A stretch of DNA of 64,000 nucleotides. It comes from Nitrospirota bacterium. Lineage in GTDB: Bacteria > Nitrospirota > Thermodesulfovibrionia > Thermodesulfovibrionales > UBA9159. The stretch covers positions 1-64,000 of the forward strand of contig JAJYIF010000004.1 of the NCBI GenBank assembly GCA_021790195.1, in the 5' to 3' direction. A program made the position numbers and the translations under genes. The notes under the pieces are model-generated. The model saw only the letters and a program-made list of their open reading frames with translations, ran no database searches and was not told where the DNA came from. Below are positions 1 to 10,200 of the stretch, piece by piece. The stretch's first letter is position 1, and every line of letters starts with the position of its first letter.

Positions 1-80
1 TCTTCTATCTGCTGAACTGCCCTTATCCGAAGTGCTTCCAAAACATCATGCTTGAGCTTTCTTCCGTCTGTTTCTCTCAT
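1..80 (-). CDS. IS630-family transposase, N-terminal fragment running off the window
   Basis: On the minus strand an ATG at 80 opens a frame (MRETDGRKLKHDVLEALRIR and on, ending in VQQIEE at the window edge). This resembles the N-terminal helix-turn-helix start of IS630/Tc1-type transposases, which typically begin with DGRKL and a helix rich in R and V. Only about 26 codons are visible, so the catalytic DDE domain is outside. The element end must lie between about 80 and 118, because the regulator-like reading frame on the plus strand becomes recognisable from 118. IS630 elements insert at TA dinucleotides; TA occurs at 112-113 and 123-124, but the terminal inverted repeat cannot be defined without the other end. 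The family call is from sequence memory of the motif, not a search. Confidence 0.6.
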   Translation of the reverse strand, partial: MRETDGRKLKHDVLEALRIRAVQQIE

Positions 81-117
81 GCCTCATAGTATACCATAAT
101 GAGGCCTTACTTATGAA

Positions 118-1733
118 CTGATTAGTAGCAGAAGTGAGCCGCCTCCCTCTCTCGCCCGTTTGCGGGCCGGCGGCGGGATAGAAGTCCTCGGGTGGGAGGA
201 GCTCCGTTTCACTCGGGAAGAGTCGGATAAGATGATGCGGATAAAAGGGCGCGGCAAACTCACCGAAGAGACAATCGACAATCTTTATCAGGAGACAAAC
301 GGCTGGGCGGCAGGGCTGGTGCTCCTTGCTGATCGGGCCGATGCCGCAATGCTGAAGTCTTCTTTGACAGTCCGGCATCCTGGGCAAGTGTTCGATTATT
401 TTGCCAGGGAGGCCTTCGATAACCTGGACAGAGAGACGCGGGATTTTCTGCTCCAGAGTTCTTTTCTTCCGAGAATGACCTCTTATACGGCAGCCAAGTT
501 TACCGACAATGAAAAAGCGGACAAAATCCTGTCCGGTCTGAGCCGCAATCATTTGCGTTTGAGTATGCCCGCTCGGCGTTGGAACTGCTGTTCAGAGGAG
601 GGGCGTATTTCCCTCAGAGTCTTACCGCTCTTTTACTTGCACAGTTGCTGCTAGAGTCAGGTGACCGCAAAGGCGCATATGGCTATCTCGCAGACGCGCA
701 CGAGATTGGTACGCGCATGAAGAGCCGGTTTCTTGAGTTCGTCTGCCTGATGCTCGACTCATATTTCGCCTTTGAAACTGGAGGTCAGGCCGGAGAAGAG
801 AGAGGACATGCGTTACTTAAGAAGGCTATGACGCTGGGAAGAGAAGCGGATATCGTGAATTTTCAAGGTCTGAAGCGGGAGGTTGTCACCCGACTCTGTG
901 CGAAGGCCCTGGAAGCAGGAATAGAGGTTGAATTTGCGAAACGGCTTATTACCTCATATCGGTTCCTGCCCGAGGGCGCACTGCTCGATCTGGAGCAATG
1001 GCGCTGGCTGATCAAGGTCTACACGCTTGGCCGCTTCCGTATAGAGAAAGACGGAAAGCCGCTCTTGATTTCCGGAAAGGTCCCGAGGAAACCGCTCGAA
1101 ATGCTCAAGCTGCTGATCGCTTATGGAGGCAGGGATGTGAGCGATGAGCGAATAGCCGAAGCTCTCTGGCCGGAGGCAGACGGCGACACGGCATACCAGT
1201 CCTATGAGACCACACTGCACCGCCTGAGAAAGATGATCGGCGGCGATAGCGCGATCGTTAGGCAGGATGGGAGTATTACACTCGATCCCAGATATTGGTG
1301 GACGGATGTCTGGGCGTTTGAGCGGATGATTGAGAATGGGGCATCTTCGACAGAGCCTGTACTGAGCGTACTTGAAAAAGCAGTCGGCATGTACAAAGGC
1401 CCTTTCCTCGATGGCGACGGCGATAAACAGTGGCTCATATCCATGCGGGAACGCCTGCGTAGCAAATTCCTGCGCGCGGCTGGAAAAGTGGGACATGAAT
1501 ACGAGGAGTCAGGACAGTGGGACAAGGCCGTGGAATGTTACCGTAAGGCGATTGAGGCGGACAGTCTGGCTGAGGAGTTTTATCAGCATCTAATGACCTG
1601 TTATCAAAGACTCGGGCGCAAGGCAGAGGCATTGGCCGTTTATAACCGCTGCCGTGATACTCTTTACAAGGTCTTCGGCCTCGGGCCATCTTCGAAAACG
1701 GAAGAGATATATTTATTGATAAGACAGAAATGA
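118..1733 (+). pseudogene. Decayed MalT-like / SARP (BTAD) transcriptional regulator
   Basis: Two pieces of one large regulator lie in different frames. Piece one (about 118-550) reads ISSRSEPPPSLARLRAGG, then LRFTREES, NGWAAGL and FDYFAREAFDNLD, the end of the STAND ATPase region and winged helix of MalT-type regulators. Piece two (frame open from about 561, nominal TTG at 579, to 1733) has TPR-like helices, then an OmpR-like winged helix (VYTLGRFRIEKDGKPL, about residues 150-230) and a bacterial transcriptional activator domain with TPRs (about 240-384). Full-length relatives are about 1000 residues or more. Here the P-loop part is missing, the frame shifts near 550-561 where much of the TPR region also seems lost, and the 5' side abuts the IS630-like element. 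The C-terminal BTAD part alone could still be expressed, but I read this as a pseudogene. Confidence 0.75.
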
Positions 1734-1770
1734 TTTCGATCCGCCGCGACTGGCGGGAATAGGGGGAGGA

Positions 1771-3024
1771 ATGAAAAAGGCGCTGAGATATCTCGGAAGG
1801 TTGTGGTTTCTTATCTTGCTTTCGTTGTTTGTATGGCATGCAGGGGTCTCCTATGCCGGCAACCCCGTCATGGGGGCGAAGAGTACGGCAATGGGTACGG
1901 CTTTTTCCGCAATTGCAGATGACCCATCGGCCATAGCTTCCAATCCCGCAGGAATAACGCAGCTCACGGGAACAAACATCTACGGAGGCCCCACCTTCGT
2001 AATCCCTTCCACAACCTTTAAGAGCCCGTCAGGACAGAGAGAGAAAACCGAGTTCCAGATATTTTATCCGCCTCAACTCTATCTCACCTCCGATGCAGCG
2101 GGCAAGGATTTCGTGGTGGGCCTGGGGATATTCTCTCCTTTCGGTATAGGAGGAAGAAAGTGGAACAGTGACGGCTTGACCAGGTATTTATCGGTAAAGG
2201 ACCAGGTAGCTACCGTTGACATTAATCCCACTGTCGCTTATAGGGTATCGCCTTCACTTTCAGTCGGGTTCGGCTTTGACGCCATGTACTCGAAAAAGGA
2301 GGCAAGCAAAAAGGTCAACCAATCGCTTCTCGGCGCCGCCGACGGTGACGCCGCGCTCAAGGCCGATGGATGGGGGGTGGGATTCAACGCCGGAATCCTC
2401 TTTACGCCGGTCGAAAGGTTGAGTTTTGGTCTTGCCTACCGTAGCAAGGTAAAGATCCGCCATGACGGTCATATAGACCTTGATAACATAGCGCCTCCGC
2501 TCCAGAGCCTATTCGGCGACTCCGGATTCAGAACGGATGTGAGTACGACGATGACTTTCCCTGACATAATAACGCTCGGAGCGGCTTACAGGCCATCGAA
2601 CGATATAACTCTTTCCTTGGAAATAGAAGAAGTGAGGTGGTCGAGTTTCAAGAATGCTGATATCGATGTAGAGCATAAAATACCGCAGGCCGGATTTACC
2701 GATACTTCAACCAACCTCAACTGGCGGGATTCGTGGCTATTCAAGGCCGGCGCCGAATACAAGGTCTCGGAGAGACTTTCCCTGAGAGGCGGTTATGCAT
2801 ATATCCAAACTCCGGTCCCGGAAAGCACCCTTGACCCCGGCAATCCCGATTCGAATCAGCATAACGTGTCTGTTGGTTTCGGCTATAAGACCGGCAAGAA
2901 TGTCATCGATTTCTTTTATATGGCCGGCTTCTATACGAATCGCAAAGTAGAGAACAACATTCTGAGCGGCGCTTACAATAACTTCGTTCACTACACCGGA
3001 GTCAGCGTAGGGCATAAGTTCTAG
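1771..3024 (+). CDS. OmpP1/FadL/TodX-family outer membrane transport protein
   Basis: A 417-residue protein with a cleavable signal peptide (hydrophobic core about residues 10-25, likely cut after VSYA near residue 29). The mature N-terminus carries the FadL hallmark: a small-residue hatch segment followed by AIADDPSAIASNPAGI (about residues 47-62). The rest is alternating beta-strand sequence and the protein ends in GHKF, with the C-terminal Phe typical of barrels inserted by Bam. FadL proteins are 14-stranded barrels that let long-chain fatty acids or aromatic hydrocarbons cross the outer membrane; the actual substrate cannot be read here. The start is supported by GGGGAGGA just upstream of 1771. 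It stands alone on its strand after the regulator relic, with a gap of about 180 bases before the next gene. Confidence 0.85.
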   Translation: MKKALRYLGRLWFLILLSLFVWHAGVSYAGNPVMGAKSTAMGTAFSAIADDPSAIASNPAGITQLTGTNIYGGPTFVIPSTTFKSPSGQREKTEFQIFYPPQLYLTSDAAGKDFVVGLGIFSPFGIGGRKWNSDGLTRYLSVKDQVATVDINPTVAYRVSPSLSVGFGFDAMYSKKEASKKVNQSLLGAADGDAALKADGWGVGFNAGILFTPVERLSFGLAYRSKVKIRHDGHIDLDNIAPPLQSLFGDSGFRTDVSTTMTFPDIITLGAAYRPSNDITLSLEIEEVRWSSFKNADIDVEHKIPQAGFTDTSTNLNWRDSWLFKAGAEYKVSERLSLRGGYAYIQTPVPESTLDPGNPDSNQHNVSVGFGYKTGKNVIDFFYMAGFYTNRKVENNILSGAYNNFVHYTGVSVGHKF

Positions 3025-3067
3025 TTGTAAATGGGACGCAAACTCTATTCAAACCTAAAATTACAAT

Positions 3068-3203
3068 TTGACATTATCCGTACGCTATTTGTACGTCCTT
3101 CTCCTGTAAGATCAATCGCAATAACGTAACAACAGCCGGGATCAACCAGGCAAAGAGTTACTTGAAGGCGACATATGCGGGTTGAATGAAGGAGGTAAAA
3201 GCG
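3068..3203 (+). promoter_or_regulatory. Leader of the small-membrane-protein / two-CW genes
   Basis: The gap between the FadL gene and 3204 has a perfect TTGACA at 3068-3073, but no good TATAAT 16-18 bases downstream, so a sigma-70 promoter is only possible. A strong ribosome site (GAAGGAGG, 3188-3195) precedes the ATG at 3204. No hairpin followed by a T run was seen. Confidence 0.25.
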
Positions 3204-3332
3204 ATGAGTTCAGCGAATCTCGCCAGAGTTGTAATAGTCGCGGTAATCCTGGCGGGTCTTATCTTCTGCCTGCCAATGGCGGATTTAATAGCCGGAACAA
3301 AGATATTCGGCATGGACCTGGAGGTTTTATGA
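3204..3332 (+). CDS. Small single-pass membrane protein (42 aa), coupled to two-CW gene
   Basis: A short gene easily missed by length cut-offs. ATG at 3204 has a strong Shine-Dalgarno (AAGGAGG at 3189-3195, 8 bases away). It encodes 42 residues starting MSSANLARVVIVAVILAGL: a short polar head, one hydrophobic helix (about residues 9-25), then a short tail ending GMDLEVL. Its TGA (3330-3332) overlaps the ATG of the next gene at 3329 in an ATGA arrangement, implying translational coupling. I do not recognise a family. It could be a membrane partner or an uncleaved signal-like peptide for the two-CW protein; that role is inference from the overlap only. Confidence 0.6.
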   Translation: MSSANLARVVIVAVILAGLIFCLPMADLIAGTKIFGMDLEVL

Positions 3333-3637
3333 AAAAGAATTGCTGGGAGTTCAAGAAATGCGGAAGGCAACAGGGTGGCAAGCATGTCCATGACCTCGGC
3401 ATATGCCCTGCGGCAACAGACGAAAGGCTCAACGGGGCACATGCAGGGAAAAATGCGGGGAGGGCCTGTTGGGTGCTGGCCGGCACAATGTGCGGAGGGA
3501 GAGTCCAGGGCACGTTTGCCCAAAAGTATCATGAGTGTGAAATATGCGATTTCTATAAGACGGTAAAAGAGGAAGAAGGCCGGTCGTATCAGCTTTCGAT
3601 AACCCTTCTGAACAGGATGAGGATATTTGAAACGTAA
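3329..3637 (+). CDS. Two-CW domain protein (first of two paralogs)
   Basis: A 102-residue cytoplasmic cysteine-rich protein. It starts KKNCWEFKKCGR, has a central CPAATDERL, then GRACWVLAGTMCGG and a C-terminal ECEICDFY. The paired Cys-Trp motifs and regularly spaced cysteines define the two-CW family, likely a metal-binding fold; its biochemical role is not established. Start at 3329 is chosen because GGAGG at 3320-3324 sits just before it and the sequence aligns from the first residue with the paralog at 54014. A longer in-frame extension to 3182 is possible but would overlap the small membrane gene. The two paralogs share most cysteines and the stretch QGTFAQKY. Confidence 0.8.
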   Translation: MKKNCWEFKKCGRQQGGKHVHDLGICPAATDERLNGAHAGKNAGRACWVLAGTMCGGRVQGTFAQKYHECEICDFYKTVKEEEGRSYQLSITLLNRMRIFET

Positions 3638-3655
3638 CAGAGCGGAAAGGGAATT

Positions 3656-3844
3656 ATGGACTACTACATAGTTCGTATCTATCGGGAGGAAAAAGACAAG
3701 CCTCATAAGCTCGTCGGCATAGTCGAAGAAGTGACAGGGGGCACAGGCGAAAAGGACATAGGGGCCTTTACCAACCTTGAGGAGCTGTGGAAGATCCTGA
3801 GTTTAGGAAAGGGAGACTTCAATTCATTATCAGACCACAGATGA
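3656..3844 (+). CDS. Hypothetical protein, 62 aa
   Basis: A short frame beginning MDYYIVRIYREEKDKP 18 bases after the two-CW gene, with a purine-rich site (GGAAAGGGA) before the ATG. The predicted product is soluble, begins with a beta-strand/loop pattern (YYIVRIYR... LVGIVEEV) and ends with a helix (NLEELWKILSLGK). No named family is recognised. Position and spacing suggest it is the last gene of a small transcript with 3204 and 3329. Confidence 0.5.
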   Translation: MDYYIVRIYREEKDKPHKLVGIVEEVTGGTGEKDIGAFTNLEELWKILSLGKGDFNSLSDHR

Positions 3845-3928
3845 CACGGAGAGATGGATGTTCAACAATGAAATATACGGGATACACGAAAATGAGAAGG
3901 GGTAAGCATACGTGACGACAAAGCAAAC

Positions 3929-3945
3929 TGGCAGATTTCTTGCAT
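3929..3945 (+). promoter_or_regulatory. Sigma-54 (RpoN) type promoter
   Basis: TGGCAG at 3929-3934, five bases, then TTGCA at 3940-3944. The invariant GG (3930-3931) and GC (3942-3943) are separated by exactly ten bases, as RpoN requires. The next gene on this strand is the giant RCC1/YVTN protein about 270 bases downstream, so the leader would be long. Confidence 0.6.
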
Positions 3946-4163
3946 GAATTAATGATTAATTTTTCAGAGGATAGGGGTGAATTGTGAAAAGTACCTTGAT
4001 AATAACGTGTTGATGCATGTATCTTAAAAACTATCTCGTGACACCTTGTCTCTTCACATGCGGCAGATTCAGGGTGCAAAAAAAAGAAAAAAACGAGGTG
4101 AGGGGTGGCAATGGGCGCATTAAGACTTAAGAATTTTTTCGACAAGGTAAACACGTCTTTTTC

Positions 4164-4184
4164 AATCCGCAATCCGCAATCCGC
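4164..4184 (+). repeat. Three tandem copies of the heptamer AATCCGC
   Basis: Three exact copies of AATCCGC (4164-4170, 4171-4177, 4178-4184) lie between a well-positioned ribosome site plus ATG (4111) and the giant open frame. A 7-base unit shifts the frame by one when a copy is gained or lost. Similar short repeats between genes are common in genomes of this kind, so it may be neutral. Confidence 0.8.
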
Positions 4185-4217
4185 AATTGGAATATTCCGC
4201 AATTTGCAGCAGGCATT

Positions 4218-7200
4218 TTGCTAATTATTTTCACCTTGTTTGCGAAGCGCGGGCGAGCCGTTTCGAAAGCCTTCTTTATCGGGCTGTTCTCTTTTGTGAC
4301 AGCAGGGGCGATAGTGTTTTCGACGGGATCAGCTTCTGCGTCAATGATAGCCGCCGGCAACCACTCCTTATTTATTAAAAGTGACGGAACTTTGTGGGCC
4401 TGGGGAAATAATGGATACGGCCAACTCGGCGACGGGACCACTACAAACAGGTCTGTCCCGGTTCAGGTCGGGACGGCAACTAACTGGGCCTCCGTTGCGG
4501 CAGGCGAAAATCACTCGGTTGCCCTTAAGACGGATGGGACTTTGTGGGCCTGGGGATACAACTATTACGGCCAACTCGGCGACAATACGACGACGACAAG
4601 GTACGCTCCTGTGCAGATCGGGACCGACACGCACTGGGCGGCCGTTGCGGCAGGCGAGAATCATACAGTTGCCCTCAAGACGGATGGGACGTTGTGGGCC
4701 TGGGGATACAACTATTACGGCCAACTCGGCGACAATACGACGACGACAAGGTACGCTCCGGTACAGATCGGGACGGCCACCTGGACTTCCATTACGGCGG
4801 GCGACTACCATACGGCGGCCATCGGATCGGACGGAACGCTTTGGACGTGGGGGTATAACGGCTACGGCCAGCTTGGCGACGGCACTACAACGACAAGATA
4901 CAGTCCGGTCCAGATAGCCTCTGCCGTGAACTGGTCGGCCGTTGCCGCCGGGGGAATTCAGGGATACCATACAGTTGCGATAAAGGCAGACGGGACCTTA
5001 TGGGCGTGGGGATACAACTATTACGGCCAACTCGGCGACAATACGACGACACAAAGAAATGCCCCTGTTCAGATAGGCACAGGGACAACCTGGGCATCAG
5101 TTTCTGCAAACCACTATAACTCCGCCGCAATCAAGACTGACGGGACATTGTGGACCTGGGGTTACAACAGCAACGGGCAGATAGGAGATGGCACCACAAC
5201 CCAAAGTAATGCCCCTGTACAGGTTGGAACGGCCGCGAACTGGGCAGCCGTTTCCGTGGGATTTGCTCATACGATGGCGCTTACAACCGGCGGGATGTTA
5301 TGGGATTGGGGCTATAACAACTACGGACAGATAGGCGACGGGACGACTACTCAAAGAAATTTCCCTGTGCTTATCTCTCAGCAAATCTCTATAACGCCAT
5401 CCTTCAAGAATTTCGGCAACATCGAAGCGCTGACCCAGTCGACCGCAACTCCATTTACCATATCGAATTCAGGATCGTTCAACCTCAATGTGGGAGCCAT
5501 TTCCCGGACAGGACTGAATACCTCGGAATTTGTTATCCAGAGCGATGCATGCTCAAGCCAGACATTGGCGCCGGGAGGCAGTTGCACAATCAAGGTTGCC
5601 TTTGCGCCTGCAACGACGGGAGCAAAGAGCGCGGCCTTGTCCATTCCGTCAAATGATCCAAATTATCCCCTTTCAGCGGTTTCTTTGAGCGGAACCGGAA
5701 CGGATTATACACTCAATGTGATAAGGACCGGGATGGGGTCGGTCAAGGGCAGTGGCTTGAACTGCGGCTTTATCTGTTCGAATGGATACAATTCAGGCTC
5801 AGTCATCACACTTGCCTCAACTCCGGCGCCCGGTTATACCTTCGCGGGCTGGTCCGGCGGCGGCTGCTCCGGGACGGGTACGTGTTCCATTACCATGTCC
5901 GGCGATACAGTTGTAACGGCTACATTCACGGCGTCTGCGTCAGGATTGACTACTGTTGCTATAGCCGCCGGGGACGACAACGCAAGGGCGATAGCTAACG
6001 ATGGCACTTTATGGTCATGGGGATATAACAACAACGGCCAGCTCGGAGACGGCACTACGACAGCGCGGAGCTATCCTGTTAAAATCGGTACGAATACGAA
6101 TTGGGTTGCTGTTTCTGCAAGCTGCAGCAGCGGCAGCAACCCGCAGCACACGGCTGCCTTACGGTCGGACGGCACACTTTGGGCCTGGGGCGCCAACAAT
6201 TACGGTCAGCTTGGAAATGGCACTACGACTCAGAGTAACTCCCCTGTGCAGATCGGAACCGACAGTGATTGGGCGGGCGTTTCAGCGGGGCAGTATCACA
6301 CTGCGGCAATCAAGACCGACGGGACGCTATGGTCCTGGGGAAACAACTCTTTTGGACAACTCGGCAATGGAACTACAGTGAACAGAAGCACCCCGGCCAT
6401 CGTAGGCACCGGCTCGACCTGGGCGGCGGTTTCAGCGGGGCAGTATCACACTGCGGCAATCAAGACCGACGGGACGCTATGGGCCTGGGGTTACAACAGC
6501 AACGGACAGCTCGGCGACGGCACGACAACAAACAGGTCTCTCCCTGTTCAGATAGGTACCGCTACTAATTGGGCCGCCGTTTCCTCGGGTTATTTACAAA
6601 CTCTGGCAATCAAGACCGACGGTACCTTGTGGGCTTGGGGGTATAATGGCTACGGCCAGCTCGGGGACGGTACGACGACTCAGCAGACTGCGCCCGTTCA
6701 GATTGGAAGTGCCATCAACTGGGCTTATATCTCAGCCGGTCAATATCATTCCCTTGCAGTGAAGACGGACGGGACCTTATGGGCCTGGGGATATAACTTA
6801 CATGGCGAGGTTGGAGACGGCACCACGATTCAGAGAAACGCACCAGTTCAGATAGGAACTGCCGTTAATTGGGCTGCCGTTGCAGCTGGAGGCAACTATT
6901 TCTCCCTGGGGTTGAAGACGGACGGGACGGTGTGGTCATGGGGAAACAACAGCGCCGGCCAGCTCGGCGACGGCACTACGACACAACAGAACGCCCCTGA
7001 ACTTATCGCCCAACACATATCAGTGTTTCCAATTTCGAAAGACTTCGGCAACGTGAAGGCAGGAGGACAATCGAACCCGGTGAATTTCTATATAACAAAC
7101 ACCGGATCGTTTCCTCTCGGCATAGGCGCGATAAACTTAACCGGAGCTAATGCATCAGAATTCATTATCCAAAACGACCCATGTTCGAATCAGACTCTCG

Positions 7201-10200
7201 CGGTCGGCGCAATCTGCACGCTAAGTGTTTCGTTCTCGCCTGCGTCCACTGGCGCAAAGAGCGCAAACTTATCTGTCCCATCAAGCGATCCTGACAATCC
7301 GACAGCAACTATCGCGCTGAGCGGAACCGGGACTGATTATGGGCTGGCAGTCATAAAGTCCGGGATGGGCAAGGTAACCGGTGCAGGCATCAACTGCGGC
7401 TTCGACTGCTACGAAGGACTAAATTCAGGCGCGGTTGAGACTCTCTCTGCGACTCCGGCCATAGGGGTCACTTTTGCGGGCTGGAGCGGAGGCGGCTGCT
7501 CAGGCACAGGGACATGCACTGTGACGATGTCTGCCGATGCGACTGTATCCGCGACTTTCGTCGCTCCCATACCTGCTACAACGGCAATATCCGCAGGAAG
7601 CGGTCATACCGTCACTATCAGGTCGGACGGTACCTTATGGGCCTGGGGAAATAATGGATACGGACAGCTCGGCGACGGCACAACTACGACTAAGAACACC
7701 CCGGTCCAAATCGGAACAGGTACGACCTGGGCTGCTGTCTCAGCAGGGTATCTTCACACTGTGGCAATCAAGGACGACGGGACGCTATGGGCATGGGGTT
7801 ATAACAGCAACGGACAGCTCGGCGACGGCACAACTACGGGCAGATATTCTCCTGTGCAGGTCGGGACAGATACAGACTGGGTGGCGGTATCAGCGGGTCA
7901 ATATTTTACCGTGGGTTTGAAGACGGATGGGACGCTATGGGCATGGGGTTACAACGGCAACGGACAGCTCGGGCAGGGGACCAGCGACTCAAATCCTCAT
8001 CCATCTCCCGTTCGGATCGGGACAGATACGAACTGGGTTACATTTGCTACCGGGTCAGATCACACCCTGGCTATAAAGACAGACGGGACGTTGTGGGCCT
8101 GGGGAGGCAACGCTTATGGCAAATTGGGAGACGGCACTTTGACGAGCAGATATTCTCCGGTCCAGATAGGGACCGGCACGAACTGGGCGGCCGTTGCGGC
8201 GCCCTCCGGCGGCCTTTACTCTCTGGCTATAAAGACAGACGGGACCTTGTGGGCGTGGGGGTATAACGGTTACGGGCAGCTGGGCGATGGCACCACGACG
8301 ACAAGGCTTTCTCCCGTGCAGATCGGGAGCGGAACGAACTGGGCTGTGATTGCGGCAGGCGCCGACCACGCGGTGGCTATAAAGACAGACGGGACCTTGT
8401 GGGCGTGGGGGTATAACGGTTACGGGCAGCTGGGCGATGGCACCACGACCCAAAGGCTCTCTCCAGTTCAGATAGGAACGGCCGCAAACTGGGCTGCTAT
8501 AGCGGCAGGCGATAGTCATACTGTAGCCCTTACAACAGACGGGACGTTGTGGGTCTGGGGTTATAACAATTACGGTCAGCTGGGAGACGGGACGTACACA
8601 AATAAGACATCCCCTCTTGCAATTGTAATTATCACTGCGACTGCGGGCCCCGGCGGCGCTATTACGCCGTCAGGGACATTATCTCTTGCTGGTGGCGCCT
8701 CGCAGACCTTTACCATTACGCCTTCGGCAGGTGGTTACTATATCGTCGATGTTTTGGTAGACGGCACATCCGTGGGCGTGGTACCGACTTACACCTTTAC
8801 AAACTTAACAGCGAATCATACGATCAGCGCCTCGTTTGCGTCGACTCCTGTATGCTCTCCTATTACTGTTTCCCCTCCGTCGCTCCCTAATGGAACACAA
8901 GGCGCTTCTTATAGCCAGACAATAACGGCAAGCGGTGGGACGGGACCATACACCTACGCAGTGACATCGGGCTCGTTGCCGAATGGTCTCAGCCTGTCTA
9001 CTGGGGGAGCGATTACGGGAACACCGACGGCGGCAGGGACATACACTTTCACTATCACGGCAACCGATACCGCTACTTCCTGCACGGGAAGCCAGACATA
9101 CACTTTGACAATCAATTGCCCGTCAATCACGCTTTCGCCGTCTACGCTGCCTGACGGCGTACAGAATACGGCATACAACCAGACTGTTTCTGCAAGTAGC
9201 GGGACATCCCCATACACATATGCTGTAACATTAGGGTCATTGCCGACAGGATTGACGCTGTATCCATCATCGGGAGTAATTTCAAACGCACCGACTGCGG
9301 CCGGGCTATACAGCTTCACCGTCACTGCTACTGACTCATACAACTGTGCAGGCAGCCAGGCATACTCGGTTCAGGTATGGAGCAATACCTGTTATGCGCA
9401 GCCTTCAGGCCTCGTCGCCTGGTGGCCGGGCAATGGGAACGCTAATGATGTAGTTAATGGCAACAACGGCACGCTTATGAACGGTACAACGTATGGGGCT
9501 GGAAAAGACGGACAGGCATTCTTACTCGACGGAGTAAACGATTATATTTCGATTCCCGACAGCTCAGCCCTTCGCCCGACGAATGTAACTGTCTCCGCGT
9601 GGGTGTACTTTAATAGCCTCGACTCTACTATTAGCGGAGGAGCCCCTGCCGGTGAACAATATTTAATCCATAAAAACAATAGTCGCACCGTTTCCCAAAC
9701 CGAAGGCTATACCCTGAACAAATACCGCAGCGCAGGCCAGGACTATCTTAGTTTTGTTATTTCGAGCGCAACGGGAACTCAGGCTATCGCGAGTTCCTTT
9801 ACGCCCGTGGTTGCCGGGCAATGGTATCACGTCGTCGGCACATATGACGGCAGCATGGCTAAGCTCTATTTTAACGGCTCACTCCAGGGGCAGACGCCGG
9901 CGACGTTCGCACTTGATTACGGCAACTATCCGCTGATCATAGGCGCAACCAACCAACCTACTGAATGGGACGGCAAGCTCAACGGCCTGATCGACGAAGT
10001 CCAGATCTACAACCGCGCATTGACCGATACCGAGATTGCCGCTATTTACAACGCCGGAAGTAACGGCGTATGTCCGGACACAACAGCGCCTACATTAAGT
10101 CCTGTGCATATCGCTTCAAATAATGCGGACCCGACCAAGGCAGTGGTTGGTGACATTGTGACGCTGACATTTACATCATCGGAGGGCATAACCACACCGG

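Larger units (their letters stand above)
3845..4217. other. Intergenic region upstream of the giant gene
   Basis: About 370 bases without a convincing gene. It contains the sigma-54-type promoter at 3929-3945, an A-rich tract (4078-4093), a good ribosome site (GAGGTGAGGGGTGG, 4095-4108) in front of an ATG at 4111, and the 7-bp tandem repeat at 4164-4184. The ATG at 4111 opens a 37-codon frame that ends at TAA 4222-4224, out of frame with the giant gene. Confidence 0.6.

Noticed and set aside
3182-3328. N-terminal extension of the two-CW protein to 3182
   Set aside because: The extension is low-complexity, overlaps the small membrane gene and has no counterpart in the paralog at 54014.
4368-8519. 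Long minus-strand frames opposite the RCC1 blocks (for example 4368-4970 and 8055-8519)
   Set aside because: They arise from the repeated codon pattern of the giant gene; their products are rich in repeated Arg/Pro and resemble no family.
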